Position numbers and translations under genes: made by a program. A stretch of 64,000 nt of DNA from Bacteroidota bacterium. Its GTDB lineage: Bacteria > Bacteroidota > Bacteroidia > Chitinophagales > UBA10324. The stretch covers positions 62,001 through 126,000 of the forward strand of contig BJGQ01000003.1 in the NCBI GenBank assembly GCA_014190575.1, written 5' to 3'. This document shows positions 53,926 to 62,014 of the stretch, piece by piece (the first letter of the stretch is position 1; every line of letters starts with the position of its first letter). The notes beneath the pieces were generated by a model, which saw only the letters and a list, made by a program, of their open reading frames with translations, ran no database searches and had not been told where the DNA came from.

Positions 53926-55695
53926 TTATAAAATCCCCATTCGCATTAATCGCTCATTCAGCACATAAATTTTTTTCTGATTGATTTCTGCAACAAGTGT
54001 GTAATTGGTTTTTAGGAAATCATTTAAGATTGGGAAATTCTCATGAGACAATCCCACCTGATTTTTGAAACCGATGAAAAGCGGTTGCGAGGCATCTAAA
54101 AATATTACAGGTTGGTTTTTCCTGATTTCTGAAATGTATTTTTCAAGATAAGAGTTATCATTCTTCAATGCATAAGTTGCTTCATAAAAAGAATTTGCTC
54201 CGGCGGTTCCTTGTGTTAAACCTGTCTCGACATAAAATTTGTGATTCCATCCCCAGATTACTAATTTTTCATTGGGCATTGAGTATTTCGAAATCTCTTT
54301 TGCAACAGCGCTTATATCATAATTGCCTCCCTTCTGAATAAAATTAATTCCACAGTTTCCTATATATAAGGACATAAATAATGGACATGAAATAATTAAT
54401 AAAAGAATTGAAAGCATAATTTTTCTTCTTAAAAATCTTTCCAAAATAAATGGTAAAGCATGACCAATAAATATTCCAGCAAAAATGATAAATGGAATAA
54501 TTAATAAATTTTCGTAATGATAATAATAGCTTCCAGGAAAGCTCACGCACAAATAACTAATAGCAAAAATTAAAAAGAAATAAGCTATTCTGATTTTTTC
54601 GGTTTTGGCCATCTTTTCTCTGTTCTTGTAAATAAGTACTGTACAAAAAAGAAATAAAATTCCAACAGTACCAATGAACAACAATACCTCAGGAGTTTCT
54701 TTGGCAATGATTATGGGAATAAAAAATTTAGAAATGCCACTTATGTGATATGATAAACCGGTTTGTGTGTAAAAAAGATTTTGAACAATGTAATCGTTCC
54801 AGAAAATTAAGAGGGTTCCATTTTGTAAAAAATAAATGAGCAGAATAATAGAAGGCAAAATTCCACTCGATATAAATAATAATGTTGAAACGAATTTTTG
54901 TTTTGGTGATTTATTAGTTGAAATAATCAATTCAATAATCGCACAAATAGCAATTGCCAAAGCTATAGGTACTGCCTGCAATTTTGCATAAGGGAAAAAT
55001 CCAAGAATTATCCCAAGCAAAAAAAGTTTAGGGTTAGAATTTTTTACTTGCCACAAAATAAAAAGATAAAAGGATAGTGAAGTAAGAAGCATTGGCACTA
55101 ATTCGCTTTCATAAGCAATAAAATCTTTTGAGTTTGAAAACGAAAAGAACAATATGATTGGCAGTGTTAAAAGTGCAGCAGATTCTTTATTAAAAATTTT
55201 TTTAAAAATCAGGTAAACAAAAACCACTGATGGAATTATGCAAAAGAGCAAACCAAAAAATCTGATTGACGAATAATTTAATCCATCACCCAAATAATAC
55301 ATAATTGATAAAGGAATATAAATCAAAGGTCCACTGGTGAAACCGCTAACTTCTTTCCAAATCTCAGCTCCATTCAGCCAGGTTCCTGCATTTGCAATCC
55401 ATTGACTCTCGTCAACATTTTGTTCATTCAATATTAAACTTGGTGTTCGTAAAATAATTACCCCAATAACAGATACAATAATGAAAAGAGCTCGCGAGGT
55501 GAGAAAATATTTTATTCCTGATTTTAAATTCGATGTTTTTGAAAAATTTATATAAACAATAACCAATAATGTTAATGTAAAGAGAATGCTGAACAGATTC
55601 CAGCAAATTACAAATGCTTGAGGATTTAGTTTTATTATTTCACTGATGGTTGAAGCAATGCATCCAGGATAATTGATGAAAGGAATTTTTTCCAA
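53926..55695 (-). CDS. GT-C-type membrane protein (PMT/ArnT-like)
   Basis: A 589-residue inner-membrane protein with about 10-12 membrane segments and a C-terminal soluble domain. The first extracytoplasmic loop carries NEQNVDESQWIANA, in the position of the catalytic Asp-Glu motif of GT39-type lipid-linked sugar transferases. It may add sugars to lipid or protein in the envelope. The start is TTG 55695: the frame upstream has no ATG before a TAA. It resembles in layout the broken gene at 11311-13063, but I could not show that they are paralogues. Confidence 0.7.
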   Translation of the reverse strand: MEKIPFINYPGCIASTISEIIKLNPQAFVICWNLFSILFTLTLLVIVYINFSKTSNLKSGIKYFLTSRALFIIVSVIGVIILRTPSLILNEQNVDESQWIANAGTWLNGAEIWKEVSGFTSGPLIYIPLSIMYYLGDGLNYSSIRFFGLLFCIIPSVVFVYLIFKKIFNKESAALLTLPIILFFSFSNSKDFIAYESELVPMLLTSLSFYLFILWQVKNSNPKLFLLGIILGFFPYAKLQAVPIALAIAICAIIELIISTNKSPKQKFVSTLLFISSGILPSIILLIYFLQNGTLLIFWNDYIVQNLFYTQTGLSYHISGISKFFIPIIIAKETPEVLLFIGTVGILFLFCTVLIYKNREKMAKTEKIRIAYFFLIFAISYLCVSFPGSYYYHYENLLIIPFIIFAGIFIGHALPFILERFLRRKIMLSILLLIISCPLFMSLYIGNCGINFIQKGGNYDISAVAKEISKYSMPNEKLVIWGWNHKFYVETGLTQGTAGANSFYEATYALKNDNSYLEKYISEIRKNQPVIFLDASQPLFIGFKNQVGLSHENFPILNDFLKTNYTLVAEINQKKIYVLNERLMRMGIL

Positions 55696-55744
55696 AATGA
55701 TTGTGATGTTCAGTTCCCGGTAAATTTAAAATTCTTATAATTAT

Positions 55745-57124
55745 TTATTTGTCGAATAAAATAATTTCTACTCTTCTGTTCACCGAACGACCATGTTCAT
55801 CTGAATTATCGGCGATTGGATCTTCAAAATTGTACCCGGCAATTTTTAATCGTTGCCATGCTACTCCTTTTTTTATTAAGTAATCCATTACCGTATTGGC
55901 TCGGCTTTCTGATAATTTCTGATTGTATTTTTTCGACCCAACATTGTCAGTATATCCGGTTAACTCACACCTCATTTCTAAATTTTTTTTCAAATATGTG
56001 GCTAATGCATCCAGATTTTCTTTTGCAGTATCAGGAATTATAGCCGATGCACTTGCAAAATTAATATTGGTTACCGCAAACCGATCCTGCTCTGCTTCAT
56101 CCAATGAATCTTGCAGTGATTGCTGATCAGGAACAAATTTTCCGGCAAGTATTGATTTGAAATCTAACTTATCACTCAAATCAATATAATCTTTAAATTT
56201 GGGTTGCCCCGGATCTTTTAAACTGATGAATGAACCTGCTTCGAGCATTACCCCACTATCGTAAGCTAAATCACCAACATCGCCAATGGCAATTTTCATG
56301 TGATACTTTTTGTAAGGCACCACATAACACGATGCAGTCATTACACCAGTTAGTCCATCGTATTGAATGTTATTAACGATTTCCTGATTGAGTTTTTTCT
56401 TTTTTGATTTGCTTATTTTGAAATCCGACACCACATTTTTCTTTACCGGTTTTCGTTTCTTAGTTATCGGTATAGATTTTTTCAAAGCGGGTTTTTTGAA
56501 ATAATCATTGTCAATGTAATATTGATTGCTGAGTTTGTCATTTAGAGTATTAATGCTCACCGGCATATTTACCCCTGGAATGGTGGCAATGTTTACTCGT
56601 TTAACTTTTTCTCCATTCACTATAAATGCAAAAACATCATTGTACTTTGAACCAACATATTCAGGATATTCTTCAGAACCGAAAACATAGTTGAACATAA
56701 TTTTATTGTTCAACGGAATAAAATCAAATTCAATTACAATTGCATCACCCGATGTTCCATGACTTATTCGGTTCAGGTCTTTGTCTCCCTTTGGTTTTCT
56801 TTTTGCTTTCGGGTCGCTGAAGTAACCGGTTTTATATGGAAGATTATTTGCACTAAAAGCATCGAATACACCTCCAGAAGAAAGAATAATTCCATTGTCA
56901 ATTCCCAAGGTGGTTTCGGCATCATTGAAAAATCCATAGCCAAGATGAGGACCGTTCACAGTTACATTGCCTGTAACGATTCCCTGAGTGCCGGTCAGTT
57001 TTTTAACAAGTTGTTCGGCAGTCATTAAAGTATCAACCTGAATTTGCGCTGATGCATTAATTGAAATAAAAACACTCAATAAACAAATGCAACTGATTTT
57101 AAGTGAAGAACTACTTAGGTTCAT
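55745..57124 (-). CDS. OmpA-family protein with choice-of-anchor-L domain
   Basis: A 459-residue exported protein. A signal peptide (ISCICLLSVFISINASA) is followed by a choice-of-anchor-L domain (GYGFFNDAETTLGIDNGIILSSG; FNYVFGSEEYPEYVGSKYNDVFAFIV). A Lys-rich linker (KRKPVKKNVVSDFKISKSKKKK) lies at about 222-243. The C-terminal OmpA domain contains GYTDNVGSKKYNQKLSESRANTVMDYL and RRVEI and should bind peptidoglycan. GTG 57130 is also possible; ATG 57124 is preferred. Confidence 0.9.
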   Translation of the reverse strand: MNLSSSSLKISCICLLSVFISINASAQIQVDTLMTAEQLVKKLTGTQGIVTGNVTVNGPHLGYGFFNDAETTLGIDNGIILSSGGVFDAFSANNLPYKTGYFSDPKAKRKPKGDKDLNRISHGTSGDAIVIEFDFIPLNNKIMFNYVFGSEEYPEYVGSKYNDVFAFIVNGEKVKRVNIATIPGVNMPVSINTLNDKLSNQYYIDNDYFKKPALKKSIPITKKRKPVKKNVVSDFKISKSKKKKLNQEIVNNIQYDGLTGVMTASCYVVPYKKYHMKIAIGDVGDLAYDSGVMLEAGSFISLKDPGQPKFKDYIDLSDKLDFKSILAGKFVPDQQSLQDSLDEAEQDRFAVTNINFASASAIIPDTAKENLDALATYLKKNLEMRCELTGYTDNVGSKKYNQKLSESRANTVMDYLIKKGVAWQRLKIAGYNFEDPIADNSDEHGRSVNRRVEIILFDK

Positions 57125-57214
57125 GAACACAAAAATAGAATTACTGAATCAATAAATTCAAATGATTAATACCATATTCATCTTAATAAATCAATAAACT
57201 GAATCAGGAATTTA

Positions 57215-57322
57215 TTAATGATGCTTTAGTAAAACCAAGGCACCTCCTGCCAGAAACAGAAATATCAAAACAATCCAGATAACGGCTTCACTGTTTTTTG
57301 GTTGTGGAGTAGTTGGTTTCAC
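57215..57322 (-). CDS. Possible 35-residue single-span membrane protein
   Basis: A GTG at 57322 opens 35 codons ending at TAA 57215-57217. The product starts MKPTTPQPKNSEAVIW and then forms one clear membrane span (IVLIFLFLAGGALVLL) ending KHH. Upstream, an A8 run (in the minus-strand sense) separates it from another frame reading SLKIARLVSSLHKKK, so a longer gene broken by a homopolymer slip is possible. The rest of the spacer 57131-57445 shows nothing else. Confidence 0.4.
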   Translation of the reverse strand: MKPTTPQPKNSEAVIWIVLIFLFLAGGALVLLKHH

Positions 57323-57445
57323 AACTTTTTTTTATGAAGCGAAGAAACCAAACGCGCAATTTTTAATGAATGATATAAATCAGTATGAATCAGATATGGT
57401 AATTAAAAAAACAAGGAAAATAAAAATTAGAAAAACAATTAGGAT

Positions 57446-58039
57446 TCAATGTTTGGCAAGTATCAATAATTGTTCATGCACTTTCATAACCTGTGGTATA
57501 AGGGCTTGTTTTTCATCATTCTCAATAACAAAATCGGCACGCGCAATTTTTTCTTCTTCGCTTAATTGATTTTTTATTCGTGCAATAATTTGTTCACGCG
57601 AAATAGTATCGCGTTTCATAATTCTGTTAATGCGCAATTCTTCAGGTGCAGTCACAACAATAATTTTATCCAATCCAATATTGCTACCTGATTCAAAAAG
57701 TATGGCAGCTTCTTTTAACAAATATGGTTTGTCAGCATAATTTTCTTTCCATTTTAAATATGCTTTGATGGTGGCCGGATGAATTATTTTATTCAGTTGA
57801 ATTAATAAATTTTTATCAGAAAAAACTTTTTCAGCTACCAATTTTCTGTTCAACCTATCGGCGGAATAGACTTCTTTTCCCAATAACGAAATCATTGCTG
57901 CACGAACTTCAGGGTCTTCATCTTGTAATTTTCGAGCTTCGGCATCAGCATAAAAAACCGGAACATCAAGCAATTCAAATACACGACACACGGTTGATTT
58001 TCCGCTGCCAATTCCTCCTGTTATTCCAACAGTTAACAT
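57446..58039 (-). CDS. coaE: Dephospho-CoA kinase
   Basis: A 197-residue kinase for the last step of coenzyme A synthesis. The P-loop GGIGSGKST lies at 8-16. The family motifs FYADAEARKLQ (substrate Asp), KIIHPATIKAYLKW and VVTAPEELRINRIMKRD follow in order. It starts 6 bases after yajC, with which it is probably co-transcribed. Confidence 0.94.
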   Translation of the reverse strand: MLTVGITGGIGSGKSTVCRVFELLDVPVFYADAEARKLQDEDPEVRAAMISLLGKEVYSADRLNRKLVAEKVFSDKNLLIQLNKIIHPATIKAYLKWKENYADKPYLLKEAAILFESGSNIGLDKIIVVTAPEELRINRIMKRDTISREQIIARIKNQLSEEEKIARADFVIENDEKQALIPQVMKVHEQLLILAKH

Positions 58040-58045
58040 GAAAAA

Positions 58046-58387
58046 TTAGGGTTGCTTATTCTCCAAGCGAGCCTTTGTCATTTCCATTGAAATGCCGCTA
58101 CGCTCCAATATGATTTTTGTATTGCTGTCAATTTCCACTTCAAGAGTTCCATTCTCATTCACCTTTGAAATGCGACCGTGCATTCCTGATACGGTAACTA
58201 TTTTAGTTCCTTTCTCAATGCTGTCAATAAAATTTTTCTGGTCTTTCGCTTTCTTCGTTTGCGGACGAATCATAAAAAAATACATCACCGCAAAAATGCC
58301 TACTAAGAAAACCATGTTGAACCATCCACCGCTTGACGATGATTGTGCGCCTCCGGTTGCAGGAGACATTAATAGGAATTGAATCAT
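58046..58387 (-). CDS. yajC: Preprotein translocase accessory subunit YajC
   Basis: A 113-residue inner-membrane protein with one segment at about 22-40 (WFNMVFLVGIFAVMYFFMI) and the family motif RPQTKKAKDQKNFIDSIEKGTKIVTVSGMHGRI. It works with SecDF and YidC. It lies in a run of minus-strand genes from the DUF1573 lipoprotein to coaE. Confidence 0.94.
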   Translation of the reverse strand: MIQFLLMSPATGGAQSSSSGGWFNMVFLVGIFAVMYFFMIRPQTKKAKDQKNFIDSIEKGTKIVTVSGMHGRISKVNENGTLEVEIDSNTKIILERSGISMEMTKARLENKQP

Positions 58388-58418
58388 TTGTTAAGTTGTT
58401 TTATTTTTTATTTATCAA

Positions 58419-58868
58419 TTATAATTTCGGAATCACTTCACCTTGAATTTTTATTAATGCTGAGTTCGGATATGCATTGCAATAAACTGTAACACCTTTA
58501 TTAAATTTTCCCTCGCGACCTTCACTGTTGTATTTCACTATTATTGAATTCGACTCTCCGGGTTTAATTATTTCTTTAGGCCAGGATGGAGAAGTGCATC
58601 CACATGAAGCGCGCACATCAGTAATAACCAAATTTGCCGTGCCCGTATTTTTAAAAATGAATGAATGAGTAACCACATCGCCTTCAGTAATTTTTCCAAA
58701 ATTAAACTGAGTTGAATCAAAACTGATAATTGGATATTTGCCTTCGGGCTCTTTGCCCATTGAAGCCGGATTGTTTACTATACTGCCTGGCAATTGGTCG
58801 GAATCAGTATTTTGATTACAAGCAGAAAAAACGGCGAACAGAATTATAAGTGAAAAAATCGTTTTCAT
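58419..58868 (-). CDS. DUF1573 lipoprotein
   Basis: A 149-residue lipoprotein with lipobox VFSAC. The immunoglobulin-like DUF1573 domain is clear: FNFGKITEGDVVTHSFIFKN, then DVRASCGCTSPSWPKEIIKPGES. The conserved CGC is present. The frame is open to 58901, but MKTIFSLII (58868) gives a proper signal peptide. A TAAATTTG -7-like box at 58884-58877 overlaps that extension. The gene sits upstream of yajC, a common arrangement in Bacteroidota. Confidence 0.87.
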   Translation of the reverse strand: MKTIFSLIILFAVFSACNQNTDSDQLPGSIVNNPASMGKEPEGKYPIISFDSTQFNFGKITEGDVVTHSFIFKNTGTANLVITDVRASCGCTSPSWPKEIIKPGESNSIIVKYNSEGREGKFNKGVTVYCNAYPNSALIKIQGEVIPKL

Positions 58869-58962
58869 TCGGGCGGCAAATTTATATGAAGAATTGAGCA
58901 AATAACTATTTTCATTCAGTTATTAATTCTTCCATTCTATATTTGAATTCTATTAGAAAAAA

Positions 58963-59466
58963 ATGGACGGCAAACTAATTTACATTTTAATAATTATCGC
59001 TTACGGAATTTATTCGAGTTATGCAAAAAGTAAAAAGGAAGCTGAGCGGAAGAAAGCCATTGAAGAAAAAAAGTTAAACCCAATTGGTGGAAACAGTACC
59101 AAGCCAATTATTGAAAAGCCGGTTCCAACAGGAAATTCATGGGAAGAATTAATCAGAAATATTACACAGGAAACCAAAGCGAAAAAACAAGTTGTAAAAA
59201 CACAAACCACAGCGCAAAAATCTCAGGCAGCATATAACAAGAAGAAAAAATCGGTTCAGGAAAATGTGTTTGTTGCAATGGGTGACGATAGCAACAATCC
59301 AAACTTTCAGCAAACTAATAATCCGGCATTAAATAAACCGCAGGTAACTATTTCAGACATGTATGCTGTTAAATCATATGATATTAAGGAAGAAGAAATT
59401 TCTTATCAATTGAATGCGCGTGAGGCATTGATACAATCAGTTATATTAACCAGACCGAATTATTAA
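58963..59466 (+). CDS. Hypothetical membrane-anchored basic protein
   Basis: A 167-residue protein with one N-terminal membrane segment (KLIYILIIIAYGIYSSYA) followed by a long Lys/Glu/Gln-rich, probably disordered cytoplasmic region. The tail reads LNAREALIQSVILTRPNY, a motif shared by similar Bacteroidota proteins near cell-envelope genes. The function is unknown. A TATATTTG box at 58938-58945 could be its -7 element. Confidence 0.7.
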   Translation: MDGKLIYILIIIAYGIYSSYAKSKKEAERKKAIEEKKLNPIGGNSTKPIIEKPVPTGNSWEELIRNITQETKAKKQVVKTQTTAQKSQAAYNKKKKSVQENVFVAMGDDSNNPNFQQTNNPALNKPQVTISDMYAVKSYDIKEEEISYQLNAREALIQSVILTRPNY

Positions 59467-59513
59467 TTCAATTAGCTGATTTCATTATCAATAATTTTAA
59501 AAACGAGCTACAA

Positions 59514-59882
59514 CTATTTGTTGGTTACACCACCATGCACACCAATTTTCACTTTATCGTTTCGTTCAATAACTATTTCAGAGAATTTATCTGAATTAAA
59601 ACTGACTGCACCATCAGCACTGCTCACCTGAATGGAAATATTTTTTATTGAGCCATCTGATTTTCGTGCAATGGAAAGAATGGTGAGTTTAACTCCCTTG
59701 GCCTGTAAATCTGTTTTCAGATTATTTAAATCCTCCTCTGTTGAATGGTTGGAGATGATGCTGTGTATATCATCTGTCGGGATTTTTATTCCGGTATTAG
59801 CAGTAGTTAACGATTGGGCATGAACCACAGTAATTGAATATTGAGATACCAATGCGAAAAGAATTAAAAGTAGTTTTTTCAT
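59514..59882 (-). CDS. Small secreted hypothetical protein
   Basis: A 122-residue protein with a signal peptide ending VVHAQ. The mature part is a small alpha/beta unit (DLNNLKTDLQAKGVKLTILSIARKSDGSIKNISIQV) resembling the blaR1-associated or peptidase-M56-tail domains seen in Bacteroidota, but this is only an impression. No Cys remains after processing. Confidence 0.65.
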   Translation of the reverse strand: MKKLLLILFALVSQYSITVVHAQSLTTANTGIKIPTDDIHSIISNHSTEEDLNNLKTDLQAKGVKLTILSIARKSDGSIKNISIQVSSADGAVSFNSDKFSEIVIERNDKVKIGVHGGVTNK

Positions 59883-59994
59883 TAGCGTAAAATTTAATGA
59901 TTGTGAGGTGAAAGGTATAACTTCTCTTTAATATTTTCATGTTTTCAGAAATCAGAGAAGTAATAAATAGGAATGCAAAATTTATTTTATCGGG

Positions 59995-60025
59995 GTTGTC
60001 AACTCAATAGTATCGTTTACTTTTG
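59995..60025 (+). promoter_or_regulatory. Bacteroidota promoter of corA
   Basis: GTTG (59995-59998) and TACTTTTG (60018-60025) are separated by 19 bases, as in the Bacteroidota consensus. The corA start lies 38 bases after the -7 element. Confidence 0.75.
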
Positions 60026-60062
60026 CCGCGCACCAAATATTTAACTGCATAGATGGACGGCG

Positions 60063-61010
60063 ATGATCAAATACTACAAAACATATGAGGGCAAGCTTAA
60101 ACAGTTAGATGCACCGGAGTCGGGTTGTTGGATAAATATTTATCCGCCATTTAACCACGACAATTTAAAAAAGCTTAGTGAACAGTACAATATCCCGATT
60201 GACTTTTTAATTGACTCACTGGATATAGAAGAACGCTCCCGATTTGAGCGCGAAGACGATTCGAATCTTATAGTATTAAAGATTCCAATGGCAAACGATG
60301 CCGAGAATGAACGCGAAGCCAGGTTCATAACCATACCACTCGGAATTATAATTGTTGAAGACATATTAATAACCATTAGTCCCTATGAAAATCAGGTGAT
60401 AGATTGTTTTTTAAATAACAATGTCAAGAATGTAAACATTAATGACCGCAGCAAATTTGTATTGCAGATTTTTGATCGTTGTGTTTTTTATTTTCTGTAT
60501 TTCTTGAAAGAAATAAACAACGAAAGCAATTCGTATGAAAAGGAATTATATGATTCAATGCGAAACGAAGAATTGTTAAAGTTGCTCAAAATTGAAAAGA
60601 GTCTCGTGTACTTTGTAACATCTCTTAGAAGCAATGAACTTATGATGCTGAAAATTCAACGCACTGATTTTTTAAAGATTAATGCAGACGAAGACAAGCA
60701 GGAATTTTTTGGCGATACAATTATTGATATGAGTCAGGCGCTTGAAATGGCCAATACTTACACCAATATTTTAAGCGGAACCATGGATGCTTTTGCCAGT
60801 ATCATCAGCAACAACCTGAATGTAGTGATGAAGCGATTAACTTCTGTTACAATTGTGCTAACGGTGCCAATGCTGGTTGCAAGTTTATACGGAATGAATG
60901 TGCACATACCTTATGAAAGCAATCCTTACGCTTTTTATTTTATAATGACATTTTGTTTTATTGTAGCAATATGTCTGATAGTATTGTTTAAGAAATTGAA
61001 GTGGTGGTAA
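60063..61010 (+). CDS. corA: CorA-family magnesium/divalent cation transporter
   Basis: A 315-residue pentameric channel-like transporter. The large cytoplasmic domain (1-250) ends in the long stalk helix (SQALEMANTYTNILSGTMDAFASIISNNLN). Two C-terminal membrane segments follow, and the signature YGMN (276-279) closes the first. Mg2+ is the usual substrate; Co2+ and Ni2+ are possible. It is transcribed alone. Confidence 0.95.
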   Translation: MIKYYKTYEGKLKQLDAPESGCWINIYPPFNHDNLKKLSEQYNIPIDFLIDSLDIEERSRFEREDDSNLIVLKIPMANDAENEREARFITIPLGIIIVEDILITISPYENQVIDCFLNNNVKNVNINDRSKFVLQIFDRCVFYFLYFLKEINNESNSYEKELYDSMRNEELLKLLKIEKSLVYFVTSLRSNELMMLKIQRTDFLKINADEDKQEFFGDTIIDMSQALEMANTYTNILSGTMDAFASIISNNLNVVMKRLTSVTIVLTVPMLVASLYGMNVHIPYESNPYAFYFIMTFCFIVAICLIVLFKKLKWW

Positions 61011-61020
61011 AAGAAATTAA

Positions 61021-61036
61021 AAATCAGAAATTAAAT
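61021..61036. repeat. Copy 2 of a 16-nt exact repeat
   Basis: The same AAATCAGAAATTAAAT as at 33108-33123. It overlaps the fmt stop codon (61031-61033). Confidence 0.35.
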
Positions 61037-62014
61037 ATTTTCGCACTTCATATTTTTTTCATCGAATCTAAAGCCCCTTAAAAATTCCTCTGTTTTTATT
61101 TTCTTTTTTCCTTCCAATTGTAATTCAAGAATTTCAAGTAAACCATCTGCACATTGAATTCTTAAAAAAGATTTTCCATCGGTTGAAATATTTCCCGGAG
61201 AATTATTAATGGATAATGGATAATTGTCAATGGATATTTTTTGTGAACGAAAAATTTTCACTGTTTTACCATTCAGTTTTGTGAAAGCAGCAGGATAGGG
61301 TGAGAGCCCGCGAATGAGATTATGAATTTGCTGAACAGAATTATTCCAGTTGATGCGGCAGGTTTCAGTAAATAATTTCGGAGCTGATTTTATTTCAGCA
61401 GAAAATGTTTGCGGTGTGAGCGAATAATTTCCTTCGTCAATTAACTGAACAGTTTTTAAAACCAACTCAGCACCAACATGCATTAACTCATCATGCAGTT
61501 CACCAGCGGTTTCTTCTTCAGTAATTTTTACTTTTTCCTGAAGTATAATTTTACCGGTATCAATTTCATGTTCCAGAAAAAAAGTGGTTGCACCAGTTTC
61601 TTTTTCTCCATTAATAATTGCCCAATTGATTGGCGCAGCTCCGCGATATTGCGGAAGAAGCGAAGCATGCAAATTAAAAGTTCCTATCAGTGGCATTTTC
61701 CAAATCACTTCGGGCAACATACGAAATGCAACTACAATTTGTAAATCGGGTTTGAGTTCGAGAAGTTGCTCGGTAAACTCAAACGACTTTAATTTTTCAG
61801 GTTGAAGTAGGTAAATATTGTTTTCCCTTGCAAATTTTTTCACAGCAGATTCATGCATTAGCATTCCTCTGCCTGCAGGTTTATCGGGTGCAGTTACTAC
61901 TGCAACTACATTGTAATTATTTTCAATCAAAATTTTTAATGAAGGCACGGCAAATTCAGGTGTGCCCATAAAAACTATTCTCAACTTCGATTTATATACA
62001 GATAAATTGTTCAT
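61031..62014 (-). CDS. fmt: Methionyl-tRNA formyltransferase
   Basis: A 327-residue enzyme that formylates the initiator Met-tRNA. The N-terminal Rossmann-like domain has RIVFMGTPEFAVPSL and the catalytic Asn-His-Asp set in NLHASLLPQYRGAAPINWAI and HEIDTG. The C-terminal anticodon-side domain includes IRGLSPYPAAFTKL. Its ATG overlaps the stop of the NamZ-like gene upstream (ATGA at 62011-62014). Confidence 0.96.
   Translation of the reverse strand: MNNLSVYKSKLRIVFMGTPEFAVPSLKILIENNYNVVAVVTAPDKPAGRGMLMHESAVKKFARENNIYLLQPEKLKSFEFTEQLLELKPDLQIVVAFRMLPEVIWKMPLIGTFNLHASLLPQYRGAAPINWAIINGEKETGATTFFLEHEIDTGKIILQEKVKITEEETAGELHDELMHVGAELVLKTVQLIDEGNYSLTPQTFSAEIKSAPKLFTETCRINWNNSVQQIHNLIRGLSPYPAAFTKLNGKTVKIFRSQKISIDNYPLSINNSPGNISTDGKSFLRIQCADGLLEILELQLEGKKKIKTEEFLRGFRFDEKNMKCENI

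Noticed and set aside
60003-60062. Magnesium riboswitch before corA
   Set aside because: The distance from the promoter to the start is only about 38 bases, too short for a known M-box or mgtA-type element.
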